DNA of 64,000 nucleotides from CAVTQY01 sp963736975 (GTDB lineage: Bacteria > Pseudomonadota > Alphaproteobacteria > Acetobacterales > Acetobacteraceae). Under the pieces are notes generated by a model, which saw only the letters and a list, made by a program, of their open reading frames with translations, made no database searches and was not told the DNA's origin. A program made the position numbers and the translations under genes. The DNA lies in NCBI GenBank assembly GCA_963736975.1, contig CAVTQY010000001.1, positions 434,001 through 498,000 of the forward strand, in the 5' to 3' direction. This document shows positions 16,843 to 25,376 of this stretch, in pieces (position 1 is the first letter of the stretch; each line of letters begins with the position of its first letter).

Positions 16843-18147
16843 ATGGACGTTGCCGCCACGACCGCTTTGCTGGAAGTCCAGAGCTGCCGGCAGGCGTACC
16901 ACAAGGAAGCCAACACCGACCTCGTGGTGCTCGACGATGTCAACCTGACGATCCGGGAAGGCGAAATCGTCGCTTTGCTCGGACGGTCGGGTTCCGGCAA
17001 ATCGACGCTGCTGCGTATCGTTGCCGGGCTGCTGCAGCCCACCGCCGGTAACGTGTTGTGGCATGGTCGGCCGCTCGACGGCCCGGCTGATGGCGTGGCG
17101 ATGGTGTTTCAGAGCTTCGCGTTGTTCCCGTGGCTCACGGTGCGGGAGAATGTGGAGCTGGGCCTGGAGGCGCGCGGCATTCCCAAGGCCGAACGCGAGC
17201 GCCGCGCCGAGGAAGCCATCGACCTCATCGGCCTGGGTGGTTTCGAAGGCGCCTACCCCAAGGAACTCTCCGGCGGCATGCGCCAGCGCGTCGGCCTTGC
17301 GCGTGCGCTTGTCGTGCATCCCGACCTGTTGCTGATGGACGAGCCGTTCAGCGCGCTCGATGTGCTCACCGCCGAGACGCTGCGTACTGACCTCATCGAC
17401 CTGTGGTCGGAGAAGAAGTTGCCGGTGAAATCGGTGCTGATGGTGACGCACAACATCGAGGAGGCGGTGTTGATGGCGAACCGCATCCTGGTGTTCGCCG
17501 TCAATCCGGGCCGCGTCGCCCATGAGCTGCCGGTCGCCTTCCCGCACCCGCGCAACCGGCATGACGAAGCATTCCAGCAGATGGTGGACGACATCTATGC
17601 GCTGATGACGCGGCGTCCGCCGCCCGGGCCGCGCACACCGGCGGTCGCGACCGCCAGTATCGCCATGCCGCTGCACCGTGTCGGGACCAACCTCATGGCG
17701 GGCCTGATGGAAACTCTGGCGGCGGACCCCTACGACGGACGGGCGGACCTGCCGGCGCTGGCGCAGGCGTTGCAAATGGAACTGGATGATCTGTTCCCGC
17801 TGGGCGAGACGTTGCAGATGTTGCATTTTGCCGAGTTGGCCGAAGGCGACATCACGCTGACCGAAGCCGGTCGCCGTTTCGTTGAGGTGGATACGGATAC
17901 GCGCAAGCATCTGTTTGCCGACGCGCTGCTCGCCTACGTGCCGCTGGTGAAATCCATCCGCCAGGTGCTGGACGAGCGCTGGAACCATCGCGCCTCGGCG
18001 GTGCGCTTCCGCGACGAGTTGGAGGACCACATGTCGCCCGACTACGCGGAGGACACGTTGCGCGTGGCGATCGCCTGGGGCCGGTATGCCGAACTGTTCA
18101 GCTACGACGAGGAGGCGGAACAGTTCAGCCTGGAGGATATTGGCTGA
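16843..18147 (+). CDS. ABC transporter ATPase with C-terminal AAA-associated domain
   Basis: A 434-residue ATPase partner of the tandem permease. The N-terminal ABC domain has Walker A LLGRSGSGKSTLL, signature LSGGMRQRVGLARAL and Walker B LLLMDEPFSALD. After a Pro-rich linker (about residue 265) comes a C-terminal domain of about 150 residues (LPALAQALQMELDDLFPLGETLQ; VKSIRQVLDERWN; FRDELEDHMSPDYAEDTLR) typical of the AAA-associated C-terminal family. That domain has no known biochemical function. The start at 16843, 5 bases after the permease stop, was chosen over an upstream frame extension. Confidence 0.9.
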   Translation: MDVAATTALLEVQSCRQAYHKEANTDLVVLDDVNLTIREGEIVALLGRSGSGKSTLLRIVAGLLQPTAGNVLWHGRPLDGPADGVAMVFQSFALFPWLTVRENVELGLEARGIPKAERERRAEEAIDLIGLGGFEGAYPKELSGGMRQRVGLARALVVHPDLLLMDEPFSALDVLTAETLRTDLIDLWSEKKLPVKSVLMVTHNIEEAVLMANRILVFAVNPGRVAHELPVAFPHPRNRHDEAFQQMVDDIYALMTRRPPPGPRTPAVATASIAMPLHRVGTNLMAGLMETLAADPYDGRADLPALAQALQMELDDLFPLGETLQMLHFAELAEGDITLTEAGRRFVEVDTDTRKHLFADALLAYVPLVKSIRQVLDERWNHRASAVRFRDELEDHMSPDYAEDTLRVAIAWGRYAELFSYDEEAEQFSLEDIG

Positions 18148-18226
18148 CCGGTCGGGAAAAAGGTCCACGTGGAGACCGCAGAAGATCCACGAAGGCCCCG
18201 CACTGGAGCCAACCGTCGCACCGACT

Positions 18227-19843
18227 TTACGTGATGGCCCCTCGGTAGTTCTCCCCATCACCCGCCTCCCCCGCCCGATTCTCTACCAACCTCAGCAAAT
18301 GCTCCAACCTGTCCGCCTCCGCCGCTGGCTTGTCGGTGCGGATGCGCGCGATGCGTGGGAACCGCATCGCCACCCCCGATTTGTGCCGCGTGGAGAGCTG
18401 CGCGGCATCGAACGCCACCTCCAGCACCAGCGACTTCTCCACCTCGCGCACCGGCCCGAACCGCGCGACCGTATGGTTCCGTATCCAACGGTCAAGAAAC
18501 CCAAGCTCCTCGTCGGTAAAGCCAAAATACGCCTTGCCGACCGGCACCAGCTCGTCGCCCTTCCACAACCCGAACGTGTAGTCGGAGTAGTAGCTGCTGC
18601 GCTTGCCATGCCCACGCTGCGCATACATCAACACCGCATCCACACTGTGCGGGTCCCGCTTCCACTTCCACCACAGCCCCTTCGGCCGCCCCGGCACATA
18701 CGGGCTATCCGCCCGCTTCAGCATGATCCCTTCCATCGACGCCGCGCGCGCGCCGAGCCGCAACACGCTCAGCTCGTCCAATGAGAGGAACGGGATCAGC
18801 GGCGACACATCCATCCGCGCCGGCCGCACCCGCGCATACCAACTTTCCAGCCGCTCCCGCCGGATATCGAACGGCAACGGCCGTACATCCTCCTCGCCGT
18901 CGAACAACATGTCATACAGCCGGACACCAACCGGGAAGTCCTGCATCATCGCCGGACTCACCAGCTTGCGGTTCAATCGCTGCTGCAGATCGGCGAACGG
19001 TGCCACCGTCCCATCCCGGATTACCAACAGCTCGCCATCAAGGACCGCGCGGAACTCCATCGCCGCGATGATCTCCGGAAACGTGCCGGAGATGTCGTCG
19101 GCACTGCGCGAATACAGCCGCCGCCCTCCTTTCGTCGAAACAAGCTGCACGCGGATACCGTCCCATTTCCACTCGGCACGGAACGCCGAGGCATCCAGCC
19201 CGGCAAGATCGGTGTCCTCCAGGGGATGCGCCAGCATCGGCGGGCGGAACACGGGCGCCTCCGCGGGGTCCGGCCGGTTCGCCCGCTTCTCCAACCAGGC
19301 GAACAGCGGCAGGTAGGGCGGCGCCAGGCTGTGCCAGACCTCCTCCACCTCGTCGGGATCCACGCCGCCCAGCTCCGCCACGGCGATCTTCGCCAACCGG
19401 GCCGAGGCGCCGACTCGCAACGCCCCGGTGATCAGCTTCAGAAGGGCAAAGCGCACCGACGCATCCGAAGCATCCAGCCAACCGGCTACGATGCCGGGCA
19501 ACGCCGCTTTCGGTGCCGTCTCCAGCACCTCAACCACCTCCGCCAGGCGCGGCGGCGGGGCATTGGTCGCAGCGGCCGGCCACATCAGCGCGACGGTCTC
19601 GGCAAGATCGCCCACATAGTCATGGGACCAGCCGAACAGCACGGGATCGGTGCGGGCGGCGGCGAGATCGCGGATCAAGCCGGGCTTCGCCGCGGTGAAC
19701 GCCAACTCGCCGGCGATTGCCGCCAAGCCGATGCCGCGGTCGGGATCGGGCTCCGTCTCGAAATAGCGCCGCAGCAACGCGATCTTCGCGTTTCGGGACG
19801 GACTGAAGACCAGCCGCTCCAGCAGCTCGGCAAAGGCAATCAT
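18227..19843 (-). CDS. ATP-dependent DNA ligase (cisplatin-damage-response type)
   Basis: A 538-residue single-chain ATP-dependent DNA ligase that seals nicks, distinct from NAD-dependent LigA. An N-terminal DNA-binding domain (about 1-205) is followed by the adenylation motif EWKWDG with nucleophile K226, then LDGELLV (motif III), GIMLKRADSPY (motif IV) and LWWKWKRDP (motif V), with an OB-fold C-terminus. The family (bacterial DNA_lig_bact) usually travels with a ligase-associated exonuclease, DEXH helicase and PdeM phosphoesterase. None of those is adjacent here; an ArsR-type regulator lies directly upstream instead. Confidence 0.92.
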   Translation of the reverse strand: MIAFAELLERLVFSPSRNAKIALLRRYFETEPDPDRGIGLAAIAGELAFTAAKPGLIRDLAAARTDPVLFGWSHDYVGDLAETVALMWPAAATNAPPPRLAEVVEVLETAPKAALPGIVAGWLDASDASVRFALLKLITGALRVGASARLAKIAVAELGGVDPDEVEEVWHSLAPPYLPLFAWLEKRANRPDPAEAPVFRPPMLAHPLEDTDLAGLDASAFRAEWKWDGIRVQLVSTKGGRRLYSRSADDISGTFPEIIAAMEFRAVLDGELLVIRDGTVAPFADLQQRLNRKLVSPAMMQDFPVGVRLYDMLFDGEEDVRPLPFDIRRERLESWYARVRPARMDVSPLIPFLSLDELSVLRLGARAASMEGIMLKRADSPYVPGRPKGLWWKWKRDPHSVDAVLMYAQRGHGKRSSYYSDYTFGLWKGDELVPVGKAYFGFTDEELGFLDRWIRNHTVARFGPVREVEKSLVLEVAFDAAQLSTRHKSGVAMRFPRIARIRTDKPAAEADRLEHLLRLVENRAGEAGDGENYRGAIT

Positions 19844-19852
19844 CCGCGGAGT

Positions 19853-20536
19853 TTAGCTGACAGCCACTCCGAAAGTTTCGGCGAAGCCGGCCTGCCCTGC
19901 CGGGGTGATGGTGACCGCGCGGGAATCCCGCATGCGCGCCACCCAGCCAAGCTCGAAACAACGGCAGGCGATGGCGGCACCAACCCGGCCGGCCAGATGC
20001 GGCCGGCGCTCGCTCCAATCGAGGCAGGGGCGACAGAACACACGCCGACCCCGCGGCGGATCGGCCCCAAACCCGGCGAGGAACTCCTGCCCGGCTAGCG
20101 TAACTTCGCCGCCGTCCGGGGCCAACACGATATGCCCGCGCTCGACCATCCGGTCAGCGATCGCCACCCCTAGCCGTCCGGCAATGTGATCATAGCAAGT
20201 ACGTGCCGTCCGCAGCGCCTCACCGCCTTTCCACGCGGTGCGCCGCGCGGGCGGCCGCGTCTCGGCCGCAAGCGAGATGATGGCCTCCACCATCGAGGCG
20301 ACCGAGTGCGAGGCGATGCGGAAATACCGGTGCCTCCCCTGCGGGGTTGCCTGCAGGAACCCGGCCTCGGTCAGCTTTCCTAGATGCCCGCTCGCCGTCT
20401 GCGGCGAAATATGGGCGGCGAACGCAAGCTCTTTCGCGGTCAGCGACCGCCCGTCCAGCAGCGCCGTAAGCATATTGGCGCGTGCCGGGTCACCGAGCAG
20501 CGCGGCCGTGGCGGCAATATCGGTGACGTCGCTCAT
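19853..20536 (-). CDS. ArsR-family winged-helix transcriptional regulator
   Basis: A 227-residue regulator. The N-terminal winged helix (about 5-85) reads ALLGDPARANMLTALLDGRSLTAKELA then HISPQTASGHLGKLTEAGFL, with the RHRYFRIA wing. The C-terminal half has ARTCYDHIAGRLGVAIADRM and a Cys-rich CRPCLDWSERRPHLAG, followed by a second small domain (ACRCFELGWVAR). This long ArsR subgroup is common in proteobacteria and its ligand is generally unknown; the cysteines make metal or redox sensing possible. The gene ends 9 bases before the DNA ligase start, so the two are probably co-transcribed. Confidence 0.88.
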   Translation of the reverse strand: MSDVTDIAATAALLGDPARANMLTALLDGRSLTAKELAFAAHISPQTASGHLGKLTEAGFLQATPQGRHRYFRIASHSVASMVEAIISLAAETRPPARRTAWKGGEALRTARTCYDHIAGRLGVAIADRMVERGHIVLAPDGGEVTLAGQEFLAGFGADPPRGRRVFCRPCLDWSERRPHLAGRVGAAIACRCFELGWVARMRDSRAVTITPAGQAGFAETFGVAVS

Positions 20537-20687
20537 GCAGGATCCTCCAGGCCCACCTTACTTAGGCCTCCGGCAGGGCGATCGCGAGACAGATGCTTCG
20601 GCGGCGGCCGAAGTGAGCGACGCCTGGCGATGGGAACCCGCAGCGGGAAAATTCGTTGTCGGCTCGGCTTGATATGGAGGTGGGGCG

Positions 20688-20894
20688 ATGCGCGCGACGA
20701 TGGTGCTGTGCGGGATGGCTTTGGGGTTAGTTGGGCTGCTCGGCGGCTGCGCAACCCCGGGACCCGGTGTGTATGGCAATGCCTCGGTCTATCACGAGCG
20801 GCAGGCCCAATGGGATGCCGCGACTGGCCACCCCAATGCCGCCCAGTGGCAGAATTTCCAGGCCAATAAGGACCACTGGCTGAGCGGCTTCTGA
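20688..20894 (+). CDS. Small lipoprotein
   Basis: A 68-residue protein with a clear lipoprotein signal (MVLCGMALGLVGLLGGC, lipobox Cys about residue 22). The mature part has about 46 residues and is Gln/Asn/His/Trp-rich. A strong GGAGGTGGGG ribosome-binding site precedes the ATG. I do not recognise the family. It is divergent from the ArsR gene and lies 57 bases upstream of rpmG. Confidence 0.7.
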   Translation: MRATMVLCGMALGLVGLLGGCATPGPGVYGNASVYHERQAQWDAATGHPNAAQWQNFQANKDHWLSGF

Positions 20895-20951
20895 GCGCCT
20901 TGACGCAGGCGGGGCGGCTCTGCATATCCGGCTGCCTGCGAGGAGCCTGCC

Positions 20952-21119
20952 ATGGCGAAAACCAACACCGTTCAGATCAAGCTCGTGTCATCGGCTGACA
21001 CCGGCTATTTCTACGTGACGAAGAAGAACGCCCGGACTCAGACCGGCAAGCTCGAGCTTAAGAAATACGACCCGGTGGTGCGCAAGCACGTCGCCTTCCG
21101 CGAAGCCAAGATCAAGTAG
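20952..21119 (+). CDS. rpmG: 50S ribosomal protein L33
   Basis: A 55-residue large-subunit ribosomal protein. The sequence begins MAKTNTVQIKLVSSADTGYF, continues YVTKKNARTQTGKLELKKYD, and ends PVVRKHVAFREAKIK, the standard L33 pattern. The zinc-binding cysteine pairs of the C+ form are absent, so this is the zinc-free C- form. An AGGAG lies 9-10 bases upstream of the ATG. Confidence 0.97.
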   Translation: MAKTNTVQIKLVSSADTGYFYVTKKNARTQTGKLELKKYDPVVRKHVAFREAKIK

Positions 21120-21166
21120 GCGGATCCAACACTCGTTCGGTCGGGAAGCGTCTGACCAGGCTGCTT

Positions 21167-22036
21167 GTGCGGCTGGCGCCGTACGGGTTCGTGCTGCTTT
21201 GGAGCTCCTCCTTCGTCGCCGCCAAGACCGGGCTGAGGCACCTCACGCCGCTTCTGTTCGTGGCCATCCGCCTGAGCGGCTGCGCCCTCGTGCTGCTGGT
21301 TCTTATGCTGGCGCTGCGGCGCTCCTGGCGCCCGCTCTCCGGGTGGCGCTGGCTGCATTGCGCGATTGCCGGAGCCCTCGTCAACGCCGTCGGACTGATG
21401 GCGCCGCATGTCGGACTGACCCTGGTGGCGGCCGCCCCGCTCGCGCTGGTGCAGTCGCTGACCCCGTTGCTGACGGCGGCGCTGGGCGTAGTTGTCCTTG
21501 ACGAGAGATTGCGGCCAGGACAGTGGCTCGGTTTGGCGCTGGGGGTGGCCGGGGTGGCACTGGTGGTGGGACTGGCGGCTGCCGCCAGCACCGCGCGGCT
21601 GGATGGGCTTCTGCTGGGCGGGCTCGGCGTTCTGGGCCTCGTTGCCGGCACCCTCTATTTCGGGCGGTTCTGCCGCGGCATTCCGCTCCTGCCCGGGGCG
21701 ACGGCGCAATTCATGGCCGCTGCCCTGGTCAGTGCCCTCGGAACCGCGCTGTTCGAAACCCCGCACGCGGCATGGACACCGGCGACCGTCGCCGCGGTGG
21801 TATGGAACACAGTGGCCGTTTCGTTGGGCGGCATGGCGCTCTATTTCTTTATGCTCGCGCGCGGCTCGGCGGCACGCACCACGGCCAATTTCTACCTGAT
21901 CCCGGGAACTGTCGCCGTGCTTGGATGGGTGCTTTTAGGTGAAGGCCTGACGCCGCTCGCGCTGCTTGGCTTCGCCGTCGCCTCCGCCGGCTGTTGGCTG
22001 GTCAACCGCGGCGAGCCGGACCGCCGCAGAACGTAG
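21167..22036 (+). CDS. EamA/DMT-family transporter
   Basis: An inner-membrane drug/metabolite-transporter-superfamily protein (289 residues) with about ten hydrophobic helices arranged as two EamA repeats. Repeat one begins YGFVLLWSSSFVAAKTGL and ends ALGVVVLDERLRPGQWLGLALGVAGVALVV. Repeat two ends LIPGTVAVLGWVLLGEGLTPLALLGFAVASAG. Substrates in this family (amino acids, metabolites, drugs) cannot be told by sequence. The start codon is GTG at 21167; a slightly earlier start is possible. It is 12 bases upstream of the TPR gene. Confidence 0.88.
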   Translation: MRLAPYGFVLLWSSSFVAAKTGLRHLTPLLFVAIRLSGCALVLLVLMLALRRSWRPLSGWRWLHCAIAGALVNAVGLMAPHVGLTLVAAAPLALVQSLTPLLTAALGVVVLDERLRPGQWLGLALGVAGVALVVGLAAAASTARLDGLLLGGLGVLGLVAGTLYFGRFCRGIPLLPGATAQFMAAALVSALGTALFETPHAAWTPATVAAVVWNTVAVSLGGMALYFFMLARGSAARTTANFYLIPGTVAVLGWVLLGEGLTPLALLGFAVASAGCWLVNRGEPDRRRT

Positions 22037-22048
22037 AGGAGCAACACG

Positions 22049-23353
22049 ATGCTGACGGATCGGTACGGCCTCGCTCTGTCCACCTCATCGCCGGCTGCGC
22101 GGGACGCATACATCGAGGGAGTCGATCTGTTGCTGACCTTCTACCCGGGCGCGGTCGCAGCCTTTGATCGCGCCATCGCCGCCGATCCCGGCTTTGCTCT
22201 TGCGCATGCAGGGCGGGCCCGCGCGCTGCAACTGGGCAGCGACAATGCGGGCGCGCAGGCCGTCATCGCGACGGCGCAAGCCCGCATTGGCAGCGTGCCG
22301 GAGCGAGACGGCAGCCAAATCGAGGTGTTCAGTCTGCTCTTGGGCGGCAAGACTGAGGCCGCTCTCGACGCGGTGCGGCGGCACGTCGCGACGTGGCCAC
22401 GCGACGCACTGGTCGCCAGCACCGCAGCCAGCCAAACGGGCCTGATCGGTGCTTCCGGCCGCGCAGGCCGCGAGCAGGATCAGCTCGATTTCCTGGCAGC
22501 CCTGGCCCCGCACTACGGCAATGACTGGTGGTTCAACGGTCACTACGCCATGGCGCTGTCGGAACTCGGCCATCAGGCAGCCGCCCGGCCACTGATCGAG
22601 CGATCGATCGCGGACAATCCCCGGAACGCTTCCGCTGCGCATGCGCTGGCGCATTTCCATTACGAGAACGGCGAGACTGACGCCGGCATCTCTTTCCTTC
22701 GCTCCTGGCTCGCGGACTATCCGCGGCAAGGTTTCCTACACGGGCATTTGCACTGGCACCTCGCGCTCGTGCATCTGCAGCAGGGCGACATGGAGGAAGG
22801 CTTTCGGTTCTACACCCAGGCATTCGCTGCCGACGAATATTACGGGCCGGCGCTGGTGAAGATGATGGACGCGCCATCCTTTCTGTGGCGTGCCGAGCTC
22901 GCCGGCCAAAAGCGCGATCACGCGCGCTGGCGGGCGCTGCGTGACTTCGCGCGTCGTGCCTTTCCTCGACCGGGTGTGCCCTATGCCGACTGGCATGTCG
23001 CGCTAATCGATGCGGTTGTCGGCGATGCGGTGGATGCCGAGGCCCGCGCGCGGGAGATGGACGCGATGGTCCGGGATGGGCGTTATTCAGCCGGGCCGAC
23101 CGTTCCTGCGCTCGCTCGCGCGTTCGCGGCGTTCGAACGGCAGGACTTTGCCGGGGCCATCGATGCTATCGAGCCGATGTTTGCGCAGCGTGAGCGTATC
23201 TGCGGCAGCCGTGCGCAAATCGATCTCGTGGAGTTCACCCTGTTGAAGGCGTATCTCGCGGCGGGCCGGCTAGACGATGCGCGCCGTTTGCTCAGCGAAC
23301 GCCGCCTGGGACCGGACGAGATCCCTGTCGAGGGTTTGTCCGCAATGCATTGA
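22049..23353 (+). CDS. Tetratricopeptide-repeat protein (TTC38-like)
   Basis: A 434-residue cytosolic helical-repeat protein. TPR-type helices run through most of it (AVAAFDRAIAADPGFALAHAGRARAL; AARPLIERSIADNPRNASAAHALAH). The HALAHFHYENGETDAGISFL and HLHWHLALVHLQQGDMEEGF segments are the signature of the TTC38-like family. The biochemical role of this family is not established. An AGGAG precedes the ATG at 22049. It probably shares a transcript with the EamA gene. Confidence 0.85.
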   Translation: MLTDRYGLALSTSSPAARDAYIEGVDLLLTFYPGAVAAFDRAIAADPGFALAHAGRARALQLGSDNAGAQAVIATAQARIGSVPERDGSQIEVFSLLLGGKTEAALDAVRRHVATWPRDALVASTAASQTGLIGASGRAGREQDQLDFLAALAPHYGNDWWFNGHYAMALSELGHQAAARPLIERSIADNPRNASAAHALAHFHYENGETDAGISFLRSWLADYPRQGFLHGHLHWHLALVHLQQGDMEEGFRFYTQAFAADEYYGPALVKMMDAPSFLWRAELAGQKRDHARWRALRDFARRAFPRPGVPYADWHVALIDAVVGDAVDAEARAREMDAMVRDGRYSAGPTVPALARAFAAFERQDFAGAIDAIEPMFAQRERICGSRAQIDLVEFTLLKAYLAAGRLDDARRLLSERRLGPDEIPVEGLSAMH

Positions 23354-23364
23354 TCCTTGGCGGC

Positions 23365-24063
23365 CTAACGCGCCGCAAATTGCGTCTGGCCGAACAGGTT
23401 CTCCCGCTCCTTATCGGTGATCTGCCCGCGCCGCTGTTTGTCAGCCAGCACCTCGACGCCGCGTCGCACGGCAGGCCGCGCCGCGATCACGTCATGCCAG
23501 CGCTTGATCGCCGGGAAATCCTCGAGCCTGATGCCTCTACGATCCGGGTTACGCACCCAGGGGAAGGTGCAGATATCGGCGATGCTGTACTCCTCGCCGG
23601 CGAGGTAGGGCGCTTCGGACAGCCGCTTTTCCAGCACGCGATGGAGGCGTAGCACTTCATTCGTATAGCGCTCGATCGCATAGGGCAGCTTATCGACTGC
23701 ATAATTAGCGAAGTGGTTGTACTGCCCGAACATCGGTCCGACACTGCCCATCTGGAACATCGTCCATTGCAAGCAAATATAGCGCGCAGCGGGATCGCGC
23801 GGAATCAACTCGCCACCTGTTTTCTCCGAAAGATAGATCAGGATCGCCGCCAACTCGAACAGCCTAAGCGGTTTGCCGTCGGGCCCGTCCGGATCGACGA
23901 TTGCCGGAATGCGGTGATTGGGCGTGATCGCCAGAAATTCCGGTTTGAACTGCTCGCCCTTCCCGATATTCACCGGGATAACCTTGTAGGCCAGGCCGAG
24001 TTCTTCCAACGCAATATGCACCTTGTGGCCATTCGGCGTGGGCCATGTCCAGACTTCGATCAT
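23365..24063 (-). CDS. Glutathione S-transferase family protein
   Basis: A 232-residue GST. The N-terminal thioredoxin-fold domain has WTWPTPNGHKVHIALEELGL, the cis-proline region NHRIPAIVDPDG and the glutathione gamma-Glu site region FELAAILIYLSEKTG. The all-helical C-terminal domain has LEKRLSEAPYLAGEEYSIADICTFPW. It resembles the YfcG/Ure2p-like bacterial class that acts on disulfides. Its strong start lies at 24063, with AGGAGG upstream on the minus strand. It converges with the TPR gene. Confidence 0.92.
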   Translation of the reverse strand: MIEVWTWPTPNGHKVHIALEELGLAYKVIPVNIGKGEQFKPEFLAITPNHRIPAIVDPDGPDGKPLRLFELAAILIYLSEKTGGELIPRDPAARYICLQWTMFQMGSVGPMFGQYNHFANYAVDKLPYAIERYTNEVLRLHRVLEKRLSEAPYLAGEEYSIADICTFPWVRNPDRRGIRLEDFPAIKRWHDVIAARPAVRRGVEVLADKQRRGQITDKERENLFGQTQFAAR

Positions 24064-24119
24064 ATGCTTCCTCCTTCAATTATGGATTCCTCGCACAACT
24101 CCGATCACGACTTTACAAA

Positions 24120-25295
24120 TCACGCATTGCCGGCGAGGTAATCCATCGCCGCCTGCACGCCGCCGGGGCTGTGCGGAATACCAGCAGCACGCAAGCCCAT
24201 CTCCACCCCGCCCAGCGTTCCGATCAGTTGCAGATCGCCGAAATCGCCCAAATGGCCAATGCGGAACACACGGTCCTTAAGAATCCCAAGCCCATTGCCC
24301 AGGCTCATGTTGAACTTGTCCAGAATCGCGGCCCGCAGCGCATCGGCGCTGTGTCCTTTCGGCACGCGCACGGCCGTTAGCGACGAAGAATAATGCTGCG
24401 GATCGGCACACTGGATCTCCAGTCCCCACGTTCGCACGGCCCGCCGCGCGGCTTCGGCATGACGGTCGTGGCGGGCGAAAACATTATCGAGCCCTTCCTC
24501 CAGCAGCATCGATACTGCCGTATCGAGGCCATACAGCAGGTTGGTGCCCGGCGTGTATGGGAAATAGCCTGTCTTGTTGGCCTCCAGCATAGCCCGCCAG
24601 TCCCAGTAACTTCGCGGCAGCTTCGCGGCCTCGGTCGCCTGCAGCGCCTTCGCGCTGACCGCGTTGAACGAAAGCCCCGGCGGCAGCATCAGCCCCTTCT
24701 GCGACCCCGCCACGGTGACATCGACGCGCCACTCATCATGCCGGTAATCGATCGAGGCAAGCGAAGAGATCGTGTCCACCATCAGCAGCGCCGGATGTCC
24801 TGCCGCATCCATTGCCGCGCGCACTTCGTCGATACGGCTGGTGCACCCCGTGGAGGTCTCGTTGTGCACCACGCAAACCGCCTTGATCCGGTGCGCATGG
24901 TCGGCGGCGAGCGCATCGGCGATCGCCGGTACGTCCGCACCGCGCCGCCAGTCAGTATCGATGAACCGAGGCTCCAGCCCCAGCCGCTGCGCCATCTCGT
25001 TCCACAACGTGGCGAACCAGCCGGTGCGGCACATCAGCACCGCATCCCCGGGCGATAGCGTGTTGACCAGCGCGGCCTCCCAGGCGCCAGTGCCGGACGC
25101 CGGATAGATGATCACCGGGCCGGTGGTCTGGAAAACGCGGCGCAGACCGGACATCAGACGCTTGCCCAATTCGCCGAAAGCCGGCCCGCGGTGGTCCATG
25201 GTCGGCTGATCGATCGCCCGCAGCACCCGGTCGGGCACGTTGGTCGGCCCCGGGATTTGCAGGAAGTGGCGGCCGGCGTGATAGGTCTCGGGCAT
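24120..25295 (-). CDS. Serine--glyoxylate aminotransferase family protein
   Basis: A 391-residue class V PLP aminotransferase. It begins HFLQIPGPTNVPDRVL, carries YPASGTGAWEAALVNTLSPGD and VHNETSTGC, and has the PLP lysine K200 in VAGSQKGLMLPPG. This is the serine/alanine-glyoxylate aminotransferase pattern: an amino group moves from serine or alanine to glyoxylate to give glycine. It is divergent from a FAD/FeS glycolate or D-lactate-type dehydrogenase across 81 bases, which suits a shared glyoxylate route (inference). Confidence 0.9.
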   Translation of the reverse strand: MPETYHAGRHFLQIPGPTNVPDRVLRAIDQPTMDHRGPAFGELGKRLMSGLRRVFQTTGPVIIYPASGTGAWEAALVNTLSPGDAVLMCRTGWFATLWNEMAQRLGLEPRFIDTDWRRGADVPAIADALAADHAHRIKAVCVVHNETSTGCTSRIDEVRAAMDAAGHPALLMVDTISSLASIDYRHDEWRVDVTVAGSQKGLMLPPGLSFNAVSAKALQATEAAKLPRSYWDWRAMLEANKTGYFPYTPGTNLLYGLDTAVSMLLEEGLDNVFARHDRHAEAARRAVRTWGLEIQCADPQHYSSSLTAVRVPKGHSADALRAAILDKFNMSLGNGLGILKDRVFRIGHLGDFGDLQLIGTLGGVEMGLRAAGIPHSPGGVQAAMDYLAGNA

Positions 25296-25376
25296 CGATG
25301 CCTCGCTGGCTGATCGGCGCAGTGTGCGGCCGGGCTGGCAGGCGCCTCAAGAGGACCGCCACCAAGGGGACACCAC

